This document shows, piece after piece, positions 36,672 through 45,934 of a stretch of DNA of 64,000 nt; within the stretch, counting starts at the first letter, position 1, and the number at the start of each line of letters is the position of its first letter. Source of the DNA: Gammaproteobacteria bacterium (GTDB taxonomy: Bacteria; Pseudomonadota; Gammaproteobacteria; Pseudomonadales; Azotimanducaceae); the NCBI GenBank assembly GCA_028818795.1, contig JAPPND010000080.1, positions 9,868-73,867 on the forward strand. Direction: 5' to 3'. The notes under the pieces were generated by a model that was not told the DNA's origin, did not search any database, and saw only the letters and a program-made list of their open reading frames with translations. Made by a program: the position numbers and the translations under genes.

Positions 36672-37883
36672 ATGAAGATCACCGGAATCGACACCTTCGT
36701 CGTGGATGCGGGGTGGCGCCCGTGGCAATTCGTGGCCGTTCGGACCGACGAAGGCATCACCGGCTACGGCGAGTGCTCGGACGGGCGCATGCCATACAGC
36801 GTCGTCGGTTCCGCCAAGGAATTCGAGACGATTCTCCTAGGGCACGATCCACGTCCCGTGGAGGCTCGCTATTGGGACATGTACCGCATGGCTCGCCAGA
36901 GTCCCGGGGGCGTCGCGGCCAAGGCTATCGCCGGCATCGAACTGGCGCTCTGGGATATCAAGGCCAAAGCGCTCGGCGTGCCGGTCTACGAGCTGTTCGG
37001 TGGACCGTTGAGGACCCGTCAACGCGTCTACTGGTCGCACTGCGGTTCGTCCCGGGCCGGGAACCACGAGGTCATCGGCGTGCCGCCGCTCAAGACCTGG
37101 GACGACATCACGAACCTCGGGCACGAAGTCGTCGCCCGCGGCTTCACGGCATTGAAGACCAACATCGTCTATCCCGGCGAGGTCGCCCGCACCTATCGGG
37201 GTGGATTCGGTGGCGGCGAGGGCACCACCGACGGCACGGTGGACAATGCCACCATCGACCACATCCGCAAGTTGATCGGAACGTTCCGCGACGCCGTCGG
37301 TCCCAATGTCGACATTGCCCTGGACCTCAATTTCAATTTCCGGGTCGAAGCCGCCAAGCGCATCTGCCGGGCCCTGGAAGACATGCGCATGATGTGGGTG
37401 GAAGTGGACATGTACGAACCGAACGGATTGCGCGAGGTTCGCGAGTCGACCCGCGTGACCATCTGCTCGGGCGAGAATCTCTTCACGTCAAGAGACTACC
37501 GGCGCTACTTCGAGGCCCGCTCCATGGATGTCTGCATGGTTGACGTTCCCTGGAACGGCTTCGCCAATTCGAAGCGGGTGGCGGACATGGCGGAGACCTT
37601 CGAAATCAACTGCGCCCCCCACAACTACTACAGCCACCTGTCTACACTGCACTCGCTCCACCTGTGCGCGGTCATCCCGAACGTCCGTATCTGCGAAATC
37701 GACATCGACGACGTGCCGTGGAAGGACGATCTAGTGACCGAGTCGCTCGAATTCGACCGAGGTCGCGTGGCGATACCCGACCGGCCGGGCTGGGGCGCCG
37801 ATCTCAACGAGGAAGTCGCCCGGGAGCACGTCTGGGCACGGGGACGACCGCCGGGATACTGGTCCGGATCCCCCAAGCCTTAG
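36672..37883 (+). CDS. Enolase-superfamily (mandelate racemase-like) sugar-acid dehydratase
   Basis: The protein (403 aa) has the capping domain (MKITGIDTFVVDAGWRPWQF) and the barrel typical of the muconate/mandelate racemase group. Likely catalytic and metal ligands are Lys in FTALKTNIVY, Asp in DIALDLNFNF, Glu in MMWVEVDMYEPN and Glu in TICSGENLFTS. A late His is in CAPHNYYSHLST. The reaction is probably abstraction of a proton alpha to a carboxylate and loss of water from a sugar acid. The exact substrate cannot be read from sequence. The start has GGAGG upstream. Confidence 0.85.
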   Translation: MKITGIDTFVVDAGWRPWQFVAVRTDEGITGYGECSDGRMPYSVVGSAKEFETILLGHDPRPVEARYWDMYRMARQSPGGVAAKAIAGIELALWDIKAKALGVPVYELFGGPLRTRQRVYWSHCGSSRAGNHEVIGVPPLKTWDDITNLGHEVVARGFTALKTNIVYPGEVARTYRGGFGGGEGTTDGTVDNATIDHIRKLIGTFRDAVGPNVDIALDLNFNFRVEAAKRICRALEDMRMMWVEVDMYEPNGLREVRESTRVTICSGENLFTSRDYRRYFEARSMDVCMVDVPWNGFANSKRVADMAETFEINCAPHNYYSHLSTLHSLHLCAVIPNVRICEIDIDDVPWKDDLVTESLEFDRGRVAIPDRPGWGADLNEEVAREHVWARGRPPGYWSGSPKP

Positions 37884-37895
37884 GCTCGCCCGGCA

Positions 37896-39314
37896 ATGGC
37901 AGCCACGCGCCGCAAGACCAAGATCATCTGCACGGTGGGGCCGGCGACGGCCTCCTACGAGGGCATCGAGCGGCTCTACCAAGCCGGCATGTCGGTGGTA
38001 CGCCTCAACATGTCCCACGCGAGCCAGGACGAGGCGGCGGAGATCATCCATTGGATCAAGACCCTGAACCGCAAGGTCCGCTATCCCATGCCGATCATGC
38101 TGGACACCCAAGGCCCGGAGATCCGTACCGGACCCCTCGACGAGCCCCTCGTGCTGCATGCCGGGCAGAAGGTCTTCCTCGACGTCGCGCCACAGCCCAC
38201 CGCCGACGTTCCGTCGATTGCGGTCAACTACCCCGGACTCGCCGAGGCAGTGGCGGTCGGCGACCGCGTCCGACTCGACAACGGGCTCATCAACGTGCGC
38301 GTCACCGCCCGCACCGACGGCCGGTTGGAATGCCAAGTCGCCGACGGCGGCCTGCTCGGCAGCCGCAAACACGTCAATCTGCCCGGCGTGGCCGTCAACC
38401 TGGCGTCGATCACCGACAAGGATCGAGACGACATCTCGTTCGGCATCGCCGAGGAGATCGACTTCATCGCGTTGTCCTTCGTGAGGTCCGCGGCCGACAT
38501 CGCAGAACTGCGGGAGTTGCTCGGCCCGAGGGCCGGCCGAGTGATCCAGGTGATCGCCAAGATCGAAAACACCGAGGGCGTGCGCAACGCCGAGGAGATC
38601 GCGCGGGCCGCCGACGCCGTCATGGTGGCGCGGGGCGACCTGGGCATCGAGACCGACATCGCGACATTGCCCATCGTGCAACGTCGCCTGGCTGAGATCT
38701 GCGCCCGTCTGGGCAAGCGCTGCATCGTCGCCACGCACCTCATGGAGTCGATGATCGAGAACCCGATCCCGACCCGCGCCGAGGTCACCGATGTCGCCAA
38801 CGCCGTGTACGAGGGTGCGGACGCCGTCATGCTGTCCGGCGAGACCAGCATCGGCGCCTACCCCTACCGTTGCGTCGAGCAGCTCGCCAACATCGCCGAG
38901 GCGAGCGAGCGTCAACGCGGCTTTTCGCTGCACGAGTCGCTAGCCAACGACACCGCCAAGCAGCACCTCGCCACCTCCGCGGCACGGCTTGCCGAAGCGA
39001 TTCACGCGGCCGGCATCGTGGTCATCACGCGACGAGGCATCACCGCCGACCTCATGACCAACTGCCATCCGGACCAGGTGCCGATATTCGCGTTCACGAA
39101 TACCAGCCAGACACGCCGACGGCTCATGCTGAACCGGGGCGTGTTCGCCTATCGCACCTCGTTCAGCAACGACCCCGAGAAGACGATCCAGACCGCCTTC
39201 GCCGTGCTACGGGAGCGCGAGGGCATCGGCCCGGACGAATCCGTCGTGGTGATCTCCGACGTGCTGGCCGAGAAGGCGGTGGACGCGATTCAACTGCGCA
39301 AGGTGGGACCCTGA
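37896..39314 (+). CDS. pyk: Pyruvate kinase
   Basis: Pyruvate kinase transfers phosphate from phosphoenolpyruvate to ADP in the last step of glycolysis. The protein is 472 aa. The N-terminal RKTKIICTVGPA, the K+/Mg2+-binding MLDTQGPEIRTG, the active-site IAKIENTEGVRN and VMVARGDLGIE and the signature ATHLMESMIENPIPTRAE are all present. It starts 12 bp after the enolase-superfamily gene, so the two may share a transcript. The 3' end is 1 bp short of the convergent hom stop. Confidence 0.96.
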   Translation: MAATRRKTKIICTVGPATASYEGIERLYQAGMSVVRLNMSHASQDEAAEIIHWIKTLNRKVRYPMPIMLDTQGPEIRTGPLDEPLVLHAGQKVFLDVAPQPTADVPSIAVNYPGLAEAVAVGDRVRLDNGLINVRVTARTDGRLECQVADGGLLGSRKHVNLPGVAVNLASITDKDRDDISFGIAEEIDFIALSFVRSAADIAELRELLGPRAGRVIQVIAKIENTEGVRNAEEIARAADAVMVARGDLGIETDIATLPIVQRRLAEICARLGKRCIVATHLMESMIENPIPTRAEVTDVANAVYEGADAVMLSGETSIGAYPYRCVEQLANIAEASERQRGFSLHESLANDTAKQHLATSAARLAEAIHAAGIVVITRRGITADLMTNCHPDQVPIFAFTNTSQTRRRLMLNRGVFAYRTSFSNDPEKTIQTAFAVLREREGIGPDESVVVISDVLAEKAVDAIQLRKVGP

Positions 39315-39315
39315 C

Positions 39316-40614
39316 TTAGGTCGGGGGCATCATCGCAGACAGGTCCGCGACCCGGATTCGCGAGATCTCCCCGGTCACGCCGGCCAGGTTGGCCAGTTCG
39401 GACACGCATTCGCGCACGACCGCTTCCGGCACGTCGTCGGTGACGATGATGATCGGCACCCAGGGCTCGGCACCGGATCGAATGGCCTGGGGACGCTGGA
39501 TCACGGCCTCAATCGACACCTCGTGGCGGCTCAGAACGTCCGCCACTTCCGCGAACACGCCGGGCTGGTCGATGGCCGGAATCTTCAGGTAATGGGCACA
39601 GTCCACGTCCTCGATCCCGAGGCTCGGCAGTCGTCGTGCGGCCGGTCGGGGTACGGGAAGCGTACCGCGCGCCAATTCGACCAGGTCCGCGACAACCGCA
39701 GACGCGGTGGGCATGCCGCCAGCACCTGGACCGACGTAGAGCGTGGGACCCACCGCATTGCCATGCGCCATGACCGCGTTCATCACGCCCGATACCTTGG
39801 AGATGAGCACCGACTCCGGCACCAGCGCTGGGTGGACGCGGACTTCGATGCCGTCGTCGTGCAGACGCGCAAGACCCAAGTGCTTGATCGAGAACCCCAG
39901 CTCCCGCGCATAGCGGATGTCCTCGATGTCTATGCCCGAGACGCCCTCGACGTGCACGCCGCCGATATCGATGGTCGCATCGAAAGCGAGTGCCGCCAGT
40001 ATGGCGAGTTTCTGCGCCGCGTCGATGCCCTCGACGTCGAAGGTCGGGTCTGCTTCCGCATAGCCCAACCGCTGGGCTTCGGCGAGGGCCGTCGCGAAGT
40101 CCCGCCCGTCCTCCTGCATCGCGGTGAGAATGTAGTTGGATGTCCCGTTGACGATTCCCGCGATGGCATCGATGCGGTTTCCCGCAAGGCCGGTGCGCAA
40201 GGCATTGACGATCGGGATGCCGCCGGCCACGGATGCTTCGAAGCCCACCGAGACCCCGCGCCGGTTTGCCGACTCGAATATCTCCTCACCGTATTCCGCC
40301 AGCAGGGCCTTGTTGGCCGTGACGACGTGACGGCCGGCACCTATCGCTGTCGCAACGAGGTCCTTCGCCGCGGACACCCCGCCGATCAGTTCCACCACCA
40401 CGTCGACATCGTCGGCATCGAGCGAAGCGAGGGCCGTATCGAACGTCGCGGAGCCTATGTCGATGTCGGGTTTGGGCGTTCGGCTCGCAACCCGGACTAG
40501 ATCAAGCCGCCGGCCTGCTCGGCGCTCGAACAACGCGGCGTTGTCGAGCAGCAACCTGACAACGCTGCCGCCGACGGTGCCGAGGCCCGCCAGGCCAACT
40601 CTTAAGGGGGTCAC
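39316..40614 (-). CDS. hom: Homoserine dehydrogenase
   Basis: Hom reduces aspartate semialdehyde to homoserine for threonine and methionine synthesis. The NAD(P) motif is VGLAGLGTVGGSVVRLLLDN. The catalytic segment runs through NGTSNYILTAM and EADPTFDVEGIDAAQKLAIL. The C-terminal ACT domain (about 355-425, with DQPGVFAEVADVLSRHEVSI) suggests feedback control by threonine. It is 432 aa from a GTG start. The gene follows dsbC by 5 bp and forms a xerD-dsbC-hom unit known from other gammaproteobacteria. Confidence 0.95.
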   Translation of the reverse strand: MTPLRVGLAGLGTVGGSVVRLLLDNAALFERRAGRRLDLVRVASRTPKPDIDIGSATFDTALASLDADDVDVVVELIGGVSAAKDLVATAIGAGRHVVTANKALLAEYGEEIFESANRRGVSVGFEASVAGGIPIVNALRTGLAGNRIDAIAGIVNGTSNYILTAMQEDGRDFATALAEAQRLGYAEADPTFDVEGIDAAQKLAILAALAFDATIDIGGVHVEGVSGIDIEDIRYARELGFSIKHLGLARLHDDGIEVRVHPALVPESVLISKVSGVMNAVMAHGNAVGPTLYVGPGAGGMPTASAVVADLVELARGTLPVPRPAARRLPSLGIEDVDCAHYLKIPAIDQPGVFAEVADVLSRHEVSIEAVIQRPQAIRSGAEPWVPIIIVTDDVPEAVVRECVSELANLAGVTGEISRIRVADLSAMMPPT

Positions 40615-40619
40615 CTACT

Positions 40620-41357
40620 CTAAAGCCCGAGCAATGCCGCCAGATCGTCGGGCGGGACGTAGCCCGGGAGCAACCGACCGCTTGGTAGCAGGATAGCCGG
40701 CGTTCCCATAATGCCGATGAGTTGCCCCAATTCGTACTGCTCGCCCACCGGGTGGCTTTCGCAGTATTTCCCGGGGATGCCCTCGCCCCGCTTGAGAGCG
40801 GTCAACGCCTCCCGGGCGTCGTCCGAGCACCATGCCGAGACCATCTTGTCGTAGGTGGGCGACCCCACGCCGGCGCGGGGGAACGCGAGATAGCGCACCT
40901 CGATCCCGAGGGCGTGGTAGTTCGCCATCTGCGCATGCAGTTGCCGGCAGTAGCCGCAGTCGGTATCCGTAAAGACCAGCACGGACACCTTCGCCCCGTC
41001 CTCGGGCGTGAAGGTGATCAACTCCGTCTCGTCGATGCCGGCGAACAGCTTCCGCCGTTCGGCGGACCGCTTCCGTTCCGTCAGGTTCACCAAACCGCCT
41101 TCCTGGATCTCGTAGACGTTGCCGGCGATCAGGTAGTTCGCATCGTCGGTGACATAGAGCGGCCCGCCATCCGTTTGGACCTCGAACAGTCCGGGCACCT
41201 CCGACGGCGTGACCCTTTGCACGCCCAAGCCCAGGTCCAGCGATTCGAGGCGGGCTGCGAGATCAGCAGCCTTCGTGTCCTCATCCGCCGACGCCGGGAC
41301 CGAAAGCAGCAACGCCGCACAGCACATCGTCGCTAGTCGCTTGCAGACGTCGGTCAA
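40620..41357 (-). CDS. dsbC: Disulfide isomerase DsbC (TTG start)
   Basis: DsbC corrects wrong disulfides in periplasmic proteins. The signal peptide (MCCAALLLSVPASADE) is followed by the dimerisation domain and a thioredoxin domain. The thioredoxin domain carries the active site FTDTDCGYCRQLH (CGYC, near residues 134-137) and GIMGTPAILLPSG with the cis-Pro. A second Cys pair is at SAWCSDD and GKYCESH, as in E. coli. The start is taken as TTG 41357 because GGAGG lies 5 nt upstream; an internal ATG at 41327 would leave a shorter signal. Length is 245 aa. Confidence 0.92.
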   Translation of the reverse strand: MTDVCKRLATMCCAALLLSVPASADEDTKAADLAARLESLDLGLGVQRVTPSEVPGLFEVQTDGGPLYVTDDANYLIAGNVYEIQEGGLVNLTERKRSAERRKLFAGIDETELITFTPEDGAKVSVLVFTDTDCGYCRQLHAQMANYHALGIEVRYLAFPRAGVGSPTYDKMVSAWCSDDAREALTALKRGEGIPGKYCESHPVGEQYELGQLIGIMGTPAILLPSGRLLPGYVPPDDLAALLGL

Positions 41358-41404
41358 GGGAACCTCCAGAACTTATGCCAGGCGAATCGCCCTCAAGTTG
41401 GACA

Positions 41405-42298
41405 TCAACCCCGCGGATGATGTTCCGCGTGCAACCGCTTAAGCCGGTCGCGCGCCACGTGAGTATAAATCTGGGTGGTCGACAAGTCTGCATGGCCGAG
41501 CATGAGCTGTACCGCGCGAAGATCGGCCCCGTGGTTGACGAGGTGGGTGGCGAAGGCATGGCGCAGGGTGTGCGGCGAAATCCCCCGATCAATGCCTGCG
41601 GCCGCCGCGTATCGCTTGACCAAATGCCAAAAGGTCTGCCGGGTCATCGCCTGGCCCCGGTTGGAGACGAACAGCGCGGGGCTGGCGCGACCCTTGAGAA
41701 TCATGGGGCGGGCGAAGTGGAGATAGCGCTCGATCCAGTCGATGGCAGTCTCGCCCAAGGGCACCAGACGTTCCTTGCCGCCTTTGCCCACCACTTGCAC
41801 CGTCCCGCGACGCAGGTTCAGGGAGGTGAGGGTCAGCGCAACCAGTTCGGACACGCGCAGTCCGCTCGCGTAGAGGGTCTCCAGCATCGCCCGGTCACGG
41901 AACCCGGCAGGTTCCTCCTCGGGGTCGTCGCTCCTCGGCGCCGCGAGCAGGCGTTCGACCTCGTTCTCCGAGAGCGACCCGGGCAGGGGTCGTCCCAGCA
42001 TCGGCTGGCTCAGGTTCGCAGTCGGATCGACGGAGATCGCCCCCGTGTCGACGGCCCGTTGGTAGAACCCCCGCGCAGCCGAAAGGAATCGGGCCACACT
42101 GCGCGGCGAGCGTCGCTCGGCGAGCTTTGCGGCGAGGTAGTCCTGAAGATCGCATTCCTGCGCGGATTCGAGGTCGCGCTGCAGCCAACCGGCAAACGCC
42201 GCCAAGTCCCGTCGATAGCTGGCCAACGTGGCACGGCTTAGGCCCCGTTGCATCCATAGGTGATCCAGATGGGCGTCGATCGCACCATCTTGGTTCAT
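41405..42298 (-). CDS. xerD: Site-specific tyrosine recombinase XerD
   Basis: XerD with XerC resolves chromosome dimers at dif. The protein is 297 aa from ATG 42298, matching E. coli (298). The catalytic residues are in ASGLRVSELVALTL (Arg), HTLRHAFATHLVNHG (His and Arg), and HADLSTTQIYTHVAR (His and the Tyr nucleophile). Open frame continues upstream, but the family start fits MNQDGAIDAHLDHLWMQRGL. Its position beside dsbC identifies it as the housekeeping recombinase, not a phage integrase. Confidence 0.95.
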   Translation of the reverse strand: MNQDGAIDAHLDHLWMQRGLSRATLASYRRDLAAFAGWLQRDLESAQECDLQDYLAAKLAERRSPRSVARFLSAARGFYQRAVDTGAISVDPTANLSQPMLGRPLPGSLSENEVERLLAAPRSDDPEEEPAGFRDRAMLETLYASGLRVSELVALTLTSLNLRRGTVQVVGKGGKERLVPLGETAIDWIERYLHFARPMILKGRASPALFVSNRGQAMTRQTFWHLVKRYAAAAGIDRGISPHTLRHAFATHLVNHGADLRAVQLMLGHADLSTTQIYTHVARDRLKRLHAEHHPRG

Positions 42299-42701
42299 GC
42301 TCGGTTCGTTGGCTGCGACGGCTATTGCGATATGACCGGCTGTGGACGCCCAGATCCGACGTTTCGAAGTATACAACTCCTTGAAAAACAACAGGAACCC
42401 GAAGTCCGCGCGAAGGTTCGCCGGGGCTTGGCACGATCTCTGCCTCTAGCGGATCAGGTCCGACGGCTTCTCGTCGCACCGTGGTGCCGATTGAGCAGCG
42501 CGGACCGTTCGGCGACCGGTCGCCTCTCCCGGTGCTGGACTTTGCCAGCTTGTCGGGCGGGTCATTCTCCCCTTCGAATCCCACCCTCCGGCAAGCTGGT
42601 CACCTTCCTCTTCTGGGCTAGCGTGCCGCGTCACGGTTAGGCTCCCTTTGGCGTCTGTTCCATGGAAGAATTCGATGGAGACTTCCCGAGGCAATGAATT
42701 C
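42299..42701. other. 403-bp intergenic stretch with a long inverted repeat
   Basis: Several short frames are open, but none shows family support. It must contain the xerD promoter and that of the divergent esterase. The main structure is an imperfect inverted repeat at 42545-42599: CCAGCTTGTCGG pairs with CCGGCAAGCTGG (one mismatch) and extends through flanking G/C-rich sequence. The loop contains TTCGAATCCCACC, which resembles a tRNA T-arm, but no acceptor stem pairs with it. Near 42645 GGCGT and TTCCATGGAA resemble the edge of the repeat at 44703-44762. Confidence 0.45.
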
Positions 42702-44384
42702 ATGAGAACGCGTACGGCTCCCCTGCTCGCCGCTCTGGCGCTCGTGCCCGGCTGTGGCGCCTCCGATGAAGCCGGCCCGCCCGAACCGCCTACGCCCGCA
42801 GCCATCGGTGCCGAAGTCGCCGTCACGGGCGGAAGCGTGCGGGGAATCGTCGGCGAAGACGGCCTCAAGCAGTACCACGGCATTCCCTACGCCGCCCCGC
42901 CCATCGGCGAGCTGCGCTGGGCGCCGCCCGGACCGGTCGAGCCATGGCCGGATGTCCGTGATGCGGACTCCCCGGGGCCGGGCTGCTTCCAACAGGGCGC
43001 CCAGGGCGGATTCTACGATGCGGCTACCGCGGTCGCGTCCATGGACGAAGACTGCCTGACGCTGAACGTGTGGACGCGGGCAAGCCGCGTTGACGAGGGA
43101 CTGCCCGTGATGGTGTGGATTCACGGCGGCGGTTTAACGGTCGGTTCCGGTGACGCCTACGCAGGTGAATTCCTGACCTCGAAAGGCGTCGTGCTGGTCA
43201 CCATCAACTACCGGCTCGGACCGTTCGGCTTCCTGGCGCTGCCCGAGCTGAGCGCACAGAGCGAAAGCGGGGTATCCGGCAACCAGGGCTTCCGGGACCA
43301 GATCGCGTCACTCGAGTGGGTGCAGGGCAACATCGCTTCGTTCGGCGGCGACCCCAGCAACGTCACCATCTTCGGCGAGTCGGCCGGATCGATGAGCGTG
43401 TCGCTCCTGCAGGCCAGTCCGCTCGCGAAGGGATTGTTTCATCGCGTCATCGGCCAGAGCGGGAGTGCACTGGGCCCGATGGCATTCCGGGCGCGGTCAA
43501 CGCCCTACGCCAAGGCCGGCGAAGCCATCGGCTCGGAATTCGCCCGGGCGCTTGCCGGGGACGGCGGTGATACGTCGCTGCAGGCGCTCAGGACGCTTCC
43601 GGCGGACCACATCCTGGCCACGTTCCTGTCCGACCCCGGCTTCGGCAGTGCGCTCGCCATCGTCGACGACGAAGTTCTCCCCGACGAGATCGGCGCGATC
43701 TTCGCGGCGGGCGAGCAGGCCGATGTCCCGGTACTGATCGGATCCAACGCCGACGAGGGATCGGCCCTGTTCTCCTACATCGGGCCGGCGTTCGGCGAGG
43801 GCACCGCCGGGCGGGCGGCCTACATCCAGGCGACCCTGGCCGAGGTCGCGGACGGCATCGACGGACATTATCCCGCCGGTGACGACGACGCGCAGGCAAC
43901 CGAATCCTGGCTTGCGCTCTTGACCGATGCATCGTTCACCTACCCGATGCGGGCCTGGGCCAAGGGCATGGCGACGGTGCCGAGCGACGCCTACCTGTAT
44001 TGGTTCACGTGGGTGCCGCCGATCGCCGAGCGCGAACGCTACGGTGCCTTCCACGCTGCGGAAATCGGCTATGTGTTCGGCAACCTCGAGCTCTTCGACG
44101 CCGTGCCCGCCGCCGACGACCGCTTCTTGTCCGAGCTGATGGCGACGATGTGGACCAACTTCGCCCGAACCGGCGTGCCCGATGGCGAGGGACTCCCCGC
44201 ATGGCCCGCGTACACAAGTAAGAACGAGGCCTACATGGAATTCGGCCTCGATAGCGGCGCCAAGAGCGGCCTGAGAACGGCCAAGATGGAACTCTTCGAG
44301 CGCGCCTGGGCGCTCAGACGCGAGAACGCGCAGCAGGACGCCGATTCCAGCACTGGTTCAGAGGCGGACGGGTCGGACCGCTGA
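42702..44384 (+). CDS. Type B carboxylesterase lipoprotein
   Basis: The product is 560 aa from ATG 42702. A signal peptide ends in a lipobox (LALVPGC), so it is probably anchored in the membrane. The carboxylesterase fold shows the oxyanion HGGGLTVGSG, the nucleophile elbow FGESAGSMSVSLLQ (Ser), ASMDEDCLTLNVW near the start and a late His in YGAFHAAEIGYVFGN. The acid is likely in IGSNADEGSALF. Such enzymes hydrolyse esters of unknown natural substrate. No metabolic partners are adjacent. The ATG at 42675 is an alternative start that would add residues before the signal. Confidence 0.88.
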   Translation: MRTRTAPLLAALALVPGCGASDEAGPPEPPTPAAIGAEVAVTGGSVRGIVGEDGLKQYHGIPYAAPPIGELRWAPPGPVEPWPDVRDADSPGPGCFQQGAQGGFYDAATAVASMDEDCLTLNVWTRASRVDEGLPVMVWIHGGGLTVGSGDAYAGEFLTSKGVVLVTINYRLGPFGFLALPELSAQSESGVSGNQGFRDQIASLEWVQGNIASFGGDPSNVTIFGESAGSMSVSLLQASPLAKGLFHRVIGQSGSALGPMAFRARSTPYAKAGEAIGSEFARALAGDGGDTSLQALRTLPADHILATFLSDPGFGSALAIVDDEVLPDEIGAIFAAGEQADVPVLIGSNADEGSALFSYIGPAFGEGTAGRAAYIQATLAEVADGIDGHYPAGDDDAQATESWLALLTDASFTYPMRAWAKGMATVPSDAYLYWFTWVPPIAERERYGAFHAAEIGYVFGNLELFDAVPAADDRFLSELMATMWTNFARTGVPDGEGLPAWPAYTSKNEAYMEFGLDSGAKSGLRTAKMELFERAWALRRENAQQDADSSTGSEADGSDR

Positions 44385-44773
44385 CTTCGTGGACCGCGCT
44401 CGCCCGCATCGGGAGTCCTGGTGCTGCTGCGGGACGGGACACCCGTCCCCTACGGCTCGTCGGTCTTTAGAGGCTGAGCCTCGCTGGAATCCTTGGCCGC
44501 GGCGGGTGTTTACGGGCAGGTTGCGTTTGCGAACACATCGTAGGGGCGAGGCTTGTCCTCGCCCGTGTTCGTCGAAGAATACGGTCTCGGTTCGGTCGAC
44601 GTCGTCGGTCTGAGCGCCCCAAAGCCGGGCCGGCCGCGCCCGAAGGACGCGCCTTCGCCATTCGCTGTGCGCCGCCTCCGCCTCCGGCCCAGCCACGCCG
44701 TCCTTTCATGGAACATCCGCCGCCGGTCGCTACGCTCCCTTCGGCGTCATGTTCCATGAAAGGCAGGGCCTCG
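44385..44773. other. 389-bp intergenic stretch rich in repeats
   Basis: No gene is supported. It lies between two convergent transcription units and contains G/C-rich direct and inverted sequences, including the interspersed repeat at 44650-44757 and the hairpin at 44703-44762. I see no classical terminator with a T run for either the esterase gene or the rplS operon. Confidence 0.5.
44650..44757. repeat. Interspersed repeat, copy 2 with 14-bp terminal hairpin
   Basis: This copy aligns with 9460-9555. Its right end forms a perfect 14-bp inverted repeat, CTTTCATGGAACAT (44703-44716) with ATGTTCCATGAAAG (44749-44762), around a GC-rich loop. Such palindromic units between convergent genes are typical of REP- or MITE-like elements. 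Confidence 0.55.
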
Positions 44774-45124
44774 CTAGACCTTCTCGCGGATCCTAGCGGC
44801 CCGGCCTCGCCGTTCGCGGAGGTAGTAGAGCTTGGCCTTGCGCACGTCGCCGCGCCGCTTGACGCCTATCGATGCGATCAACGGGCTGTGGGTCTGGAAG
44901 GTCCGCTCGACGCCGACGCCATGGGAGACCTTGCGTACCGTGAACGCCGAGTTGAGGCCGCAGTTGCGCTTTCCGATAACCACGCCTTCGAACGCCTGAA
45001 GGCGCTCCCGCGACCCTTCGCGGACCCGAACCTGCACCACGACCGTATCGCCCGGCGCGAAGTCCGGGATGTCCGTCCTCACCTGCGCCGATTCCAATTC
45101 CTCGATGATCTTGTTGCGGTGCAT
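44774..45124 (-). CDS. rplS: 50S ribosomal protein L19
   Basis: L19 lies at the 30S-50S interface. The protein (116 aa) contains [20 protein letters not shown], then [12 protein letters not shown] and [20 protein letters not shown], all characteristic. It is the last gene of the rpsP-rimM-trmD-rplS operon and follows trmD by 24 bp. Confidence 0.97.
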   Translation of the reverse strand: MHRNKIIEELESAQVRTDIPDFAPGDTVVVQVRVREGSRERLQAFEGVVIGKRNCGLNSAFTVRKVSHGVGVERTFQTHSPLIASIGVKRRGDVRKAKLYYLRERRGRAARIREKV

Positions 45125-45148
45125 GCTGTCTCTCCTCGTCCGAGCGGG

Positions 45149-45916
45149 CTATTCCGTCTCGGTGTCGTTTTCGCGGCTGTCGCGGATGTAGTTTTCCAAT
45201 AGCTGCCGATCAACGGCGCTCAACTCCCGATCCAGCAACGCGCGCGGGCGGCGTTGCCAGGTTCTGCCCAATGCCTCCCGGCGTCGCCACCTAGCCACTG
45301 ACCCATGGTCCCCGGACAGCAATACCGCGGGGGCCCGGCTTCCGCCTTCGACTTCGGGACGCGTATAGTGGGGATAGTCGAGCAATCCGTCCACATGCGA
45401 TTCGGCAGTCGTGGAGTCCGGATTGCCAAGAACCCCTGGCACGAGCCGGGCCACGGCGTCGAGGACGACCAAGGCGGCCAACTCGCCACCCGAGATCACG
45501 TAGTCCCCGATCGACAACTCGCGGTCGACCTCGCTGGCGGTAAATCGCTCATCGACACCTTCGTACCGCGCGGCCACCATGACCAAGCCCGGCAACCGGG
45601 CCAACTGCTCCGCCAGGCGCTGGTCGAACCGCTCGCCCTGGGGGCTCAGCAAGACCACCGGCGATCCTTCGGGAACGGCCGTTCGGGCATCGTGGACTGC
45701 GGCACGCAGCGGTTCGACCATCATCACCATTCCCGGCCCACCCCCGAACGGTCGGTCGTCGACGGTCTTTCGCGCATCCGTCGCATAGTCTCGGGGGTTG
45801 AAACGTCTACACTTCACACGCTGCTCGCGAATGGCGCGGCCGACCACCCCGACACCCAGAAAGGCGTCGGTCAGTTCGGGAAACAGCCCGACAAGTGCGA
45901 CCGAATAAGCTGCCAT
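45149..45916 (-). CDS. trmD: tRNA (guanine-37-N1) methyltransferase
   Basis: TrmD makes m1G37 in tRNAs and prevents frameshifting. The protein (255 aa) shows the SPOUT trefoil-knot motifs: PFGGGPGMVMM, VVLLSPQGERFDQRLA, ARYEGVDERF and YVISGGELAALVVLDAVARL. ATG 45916 is preferred over the adjacent TTG. It lies 18 bp after rimM in the operon. Confidence 0.97.
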   Translation of the reverse strand: MAAYSVALVGLFPELTDAFLGVGVVGRAIREQRVKCRRFNPRDYATDARKTVDDRPFGGGPGMVMMVEPLRAAVHDARTAVPEGSPVVLLSPQGERFDQRLAEQLARLPGLVMVAARYEGVDERFTASEVDRELSIGDYVISGGELAALVVLDAVARLVPGVLGNPDSTTAESHVDGLLDYPHYTRPEVEGGSRAPAVLLSGDHGSVARWRRREALGRTWQRRPRALLDRELSAVDRQLLENYIRDSRENDTETE

Positions 45917-45934
45917 CAAGCTAGCCCGGAATTC

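Noticed and set aside
41405..42298. XerD as the integrase of the defence island
   Set aside because: It has housekeeping XerD length and neighbours (dsbC, hom) and lies 12 kb outside the island.
41895..42584. A 229-codon minus-strand frame over xerD and upstream
   Set aside because: It overlaps xerD in another frame, has no family support and an Arg/Pro-rich shadow composition.
42560..42600. A TTCGAATCCCACCC stretch that looks like a tRNA T-arm
   Set aside because: No matching acceptor stem, D-arm or anticodon arm could be paired on either strand, so I do not call a tRNA.
44385..44773. A CRISPR array in the repeat-rich gap
   Set aside because: There are no regularly spaced identical repeats or spacers; the structure is one palindromic element.
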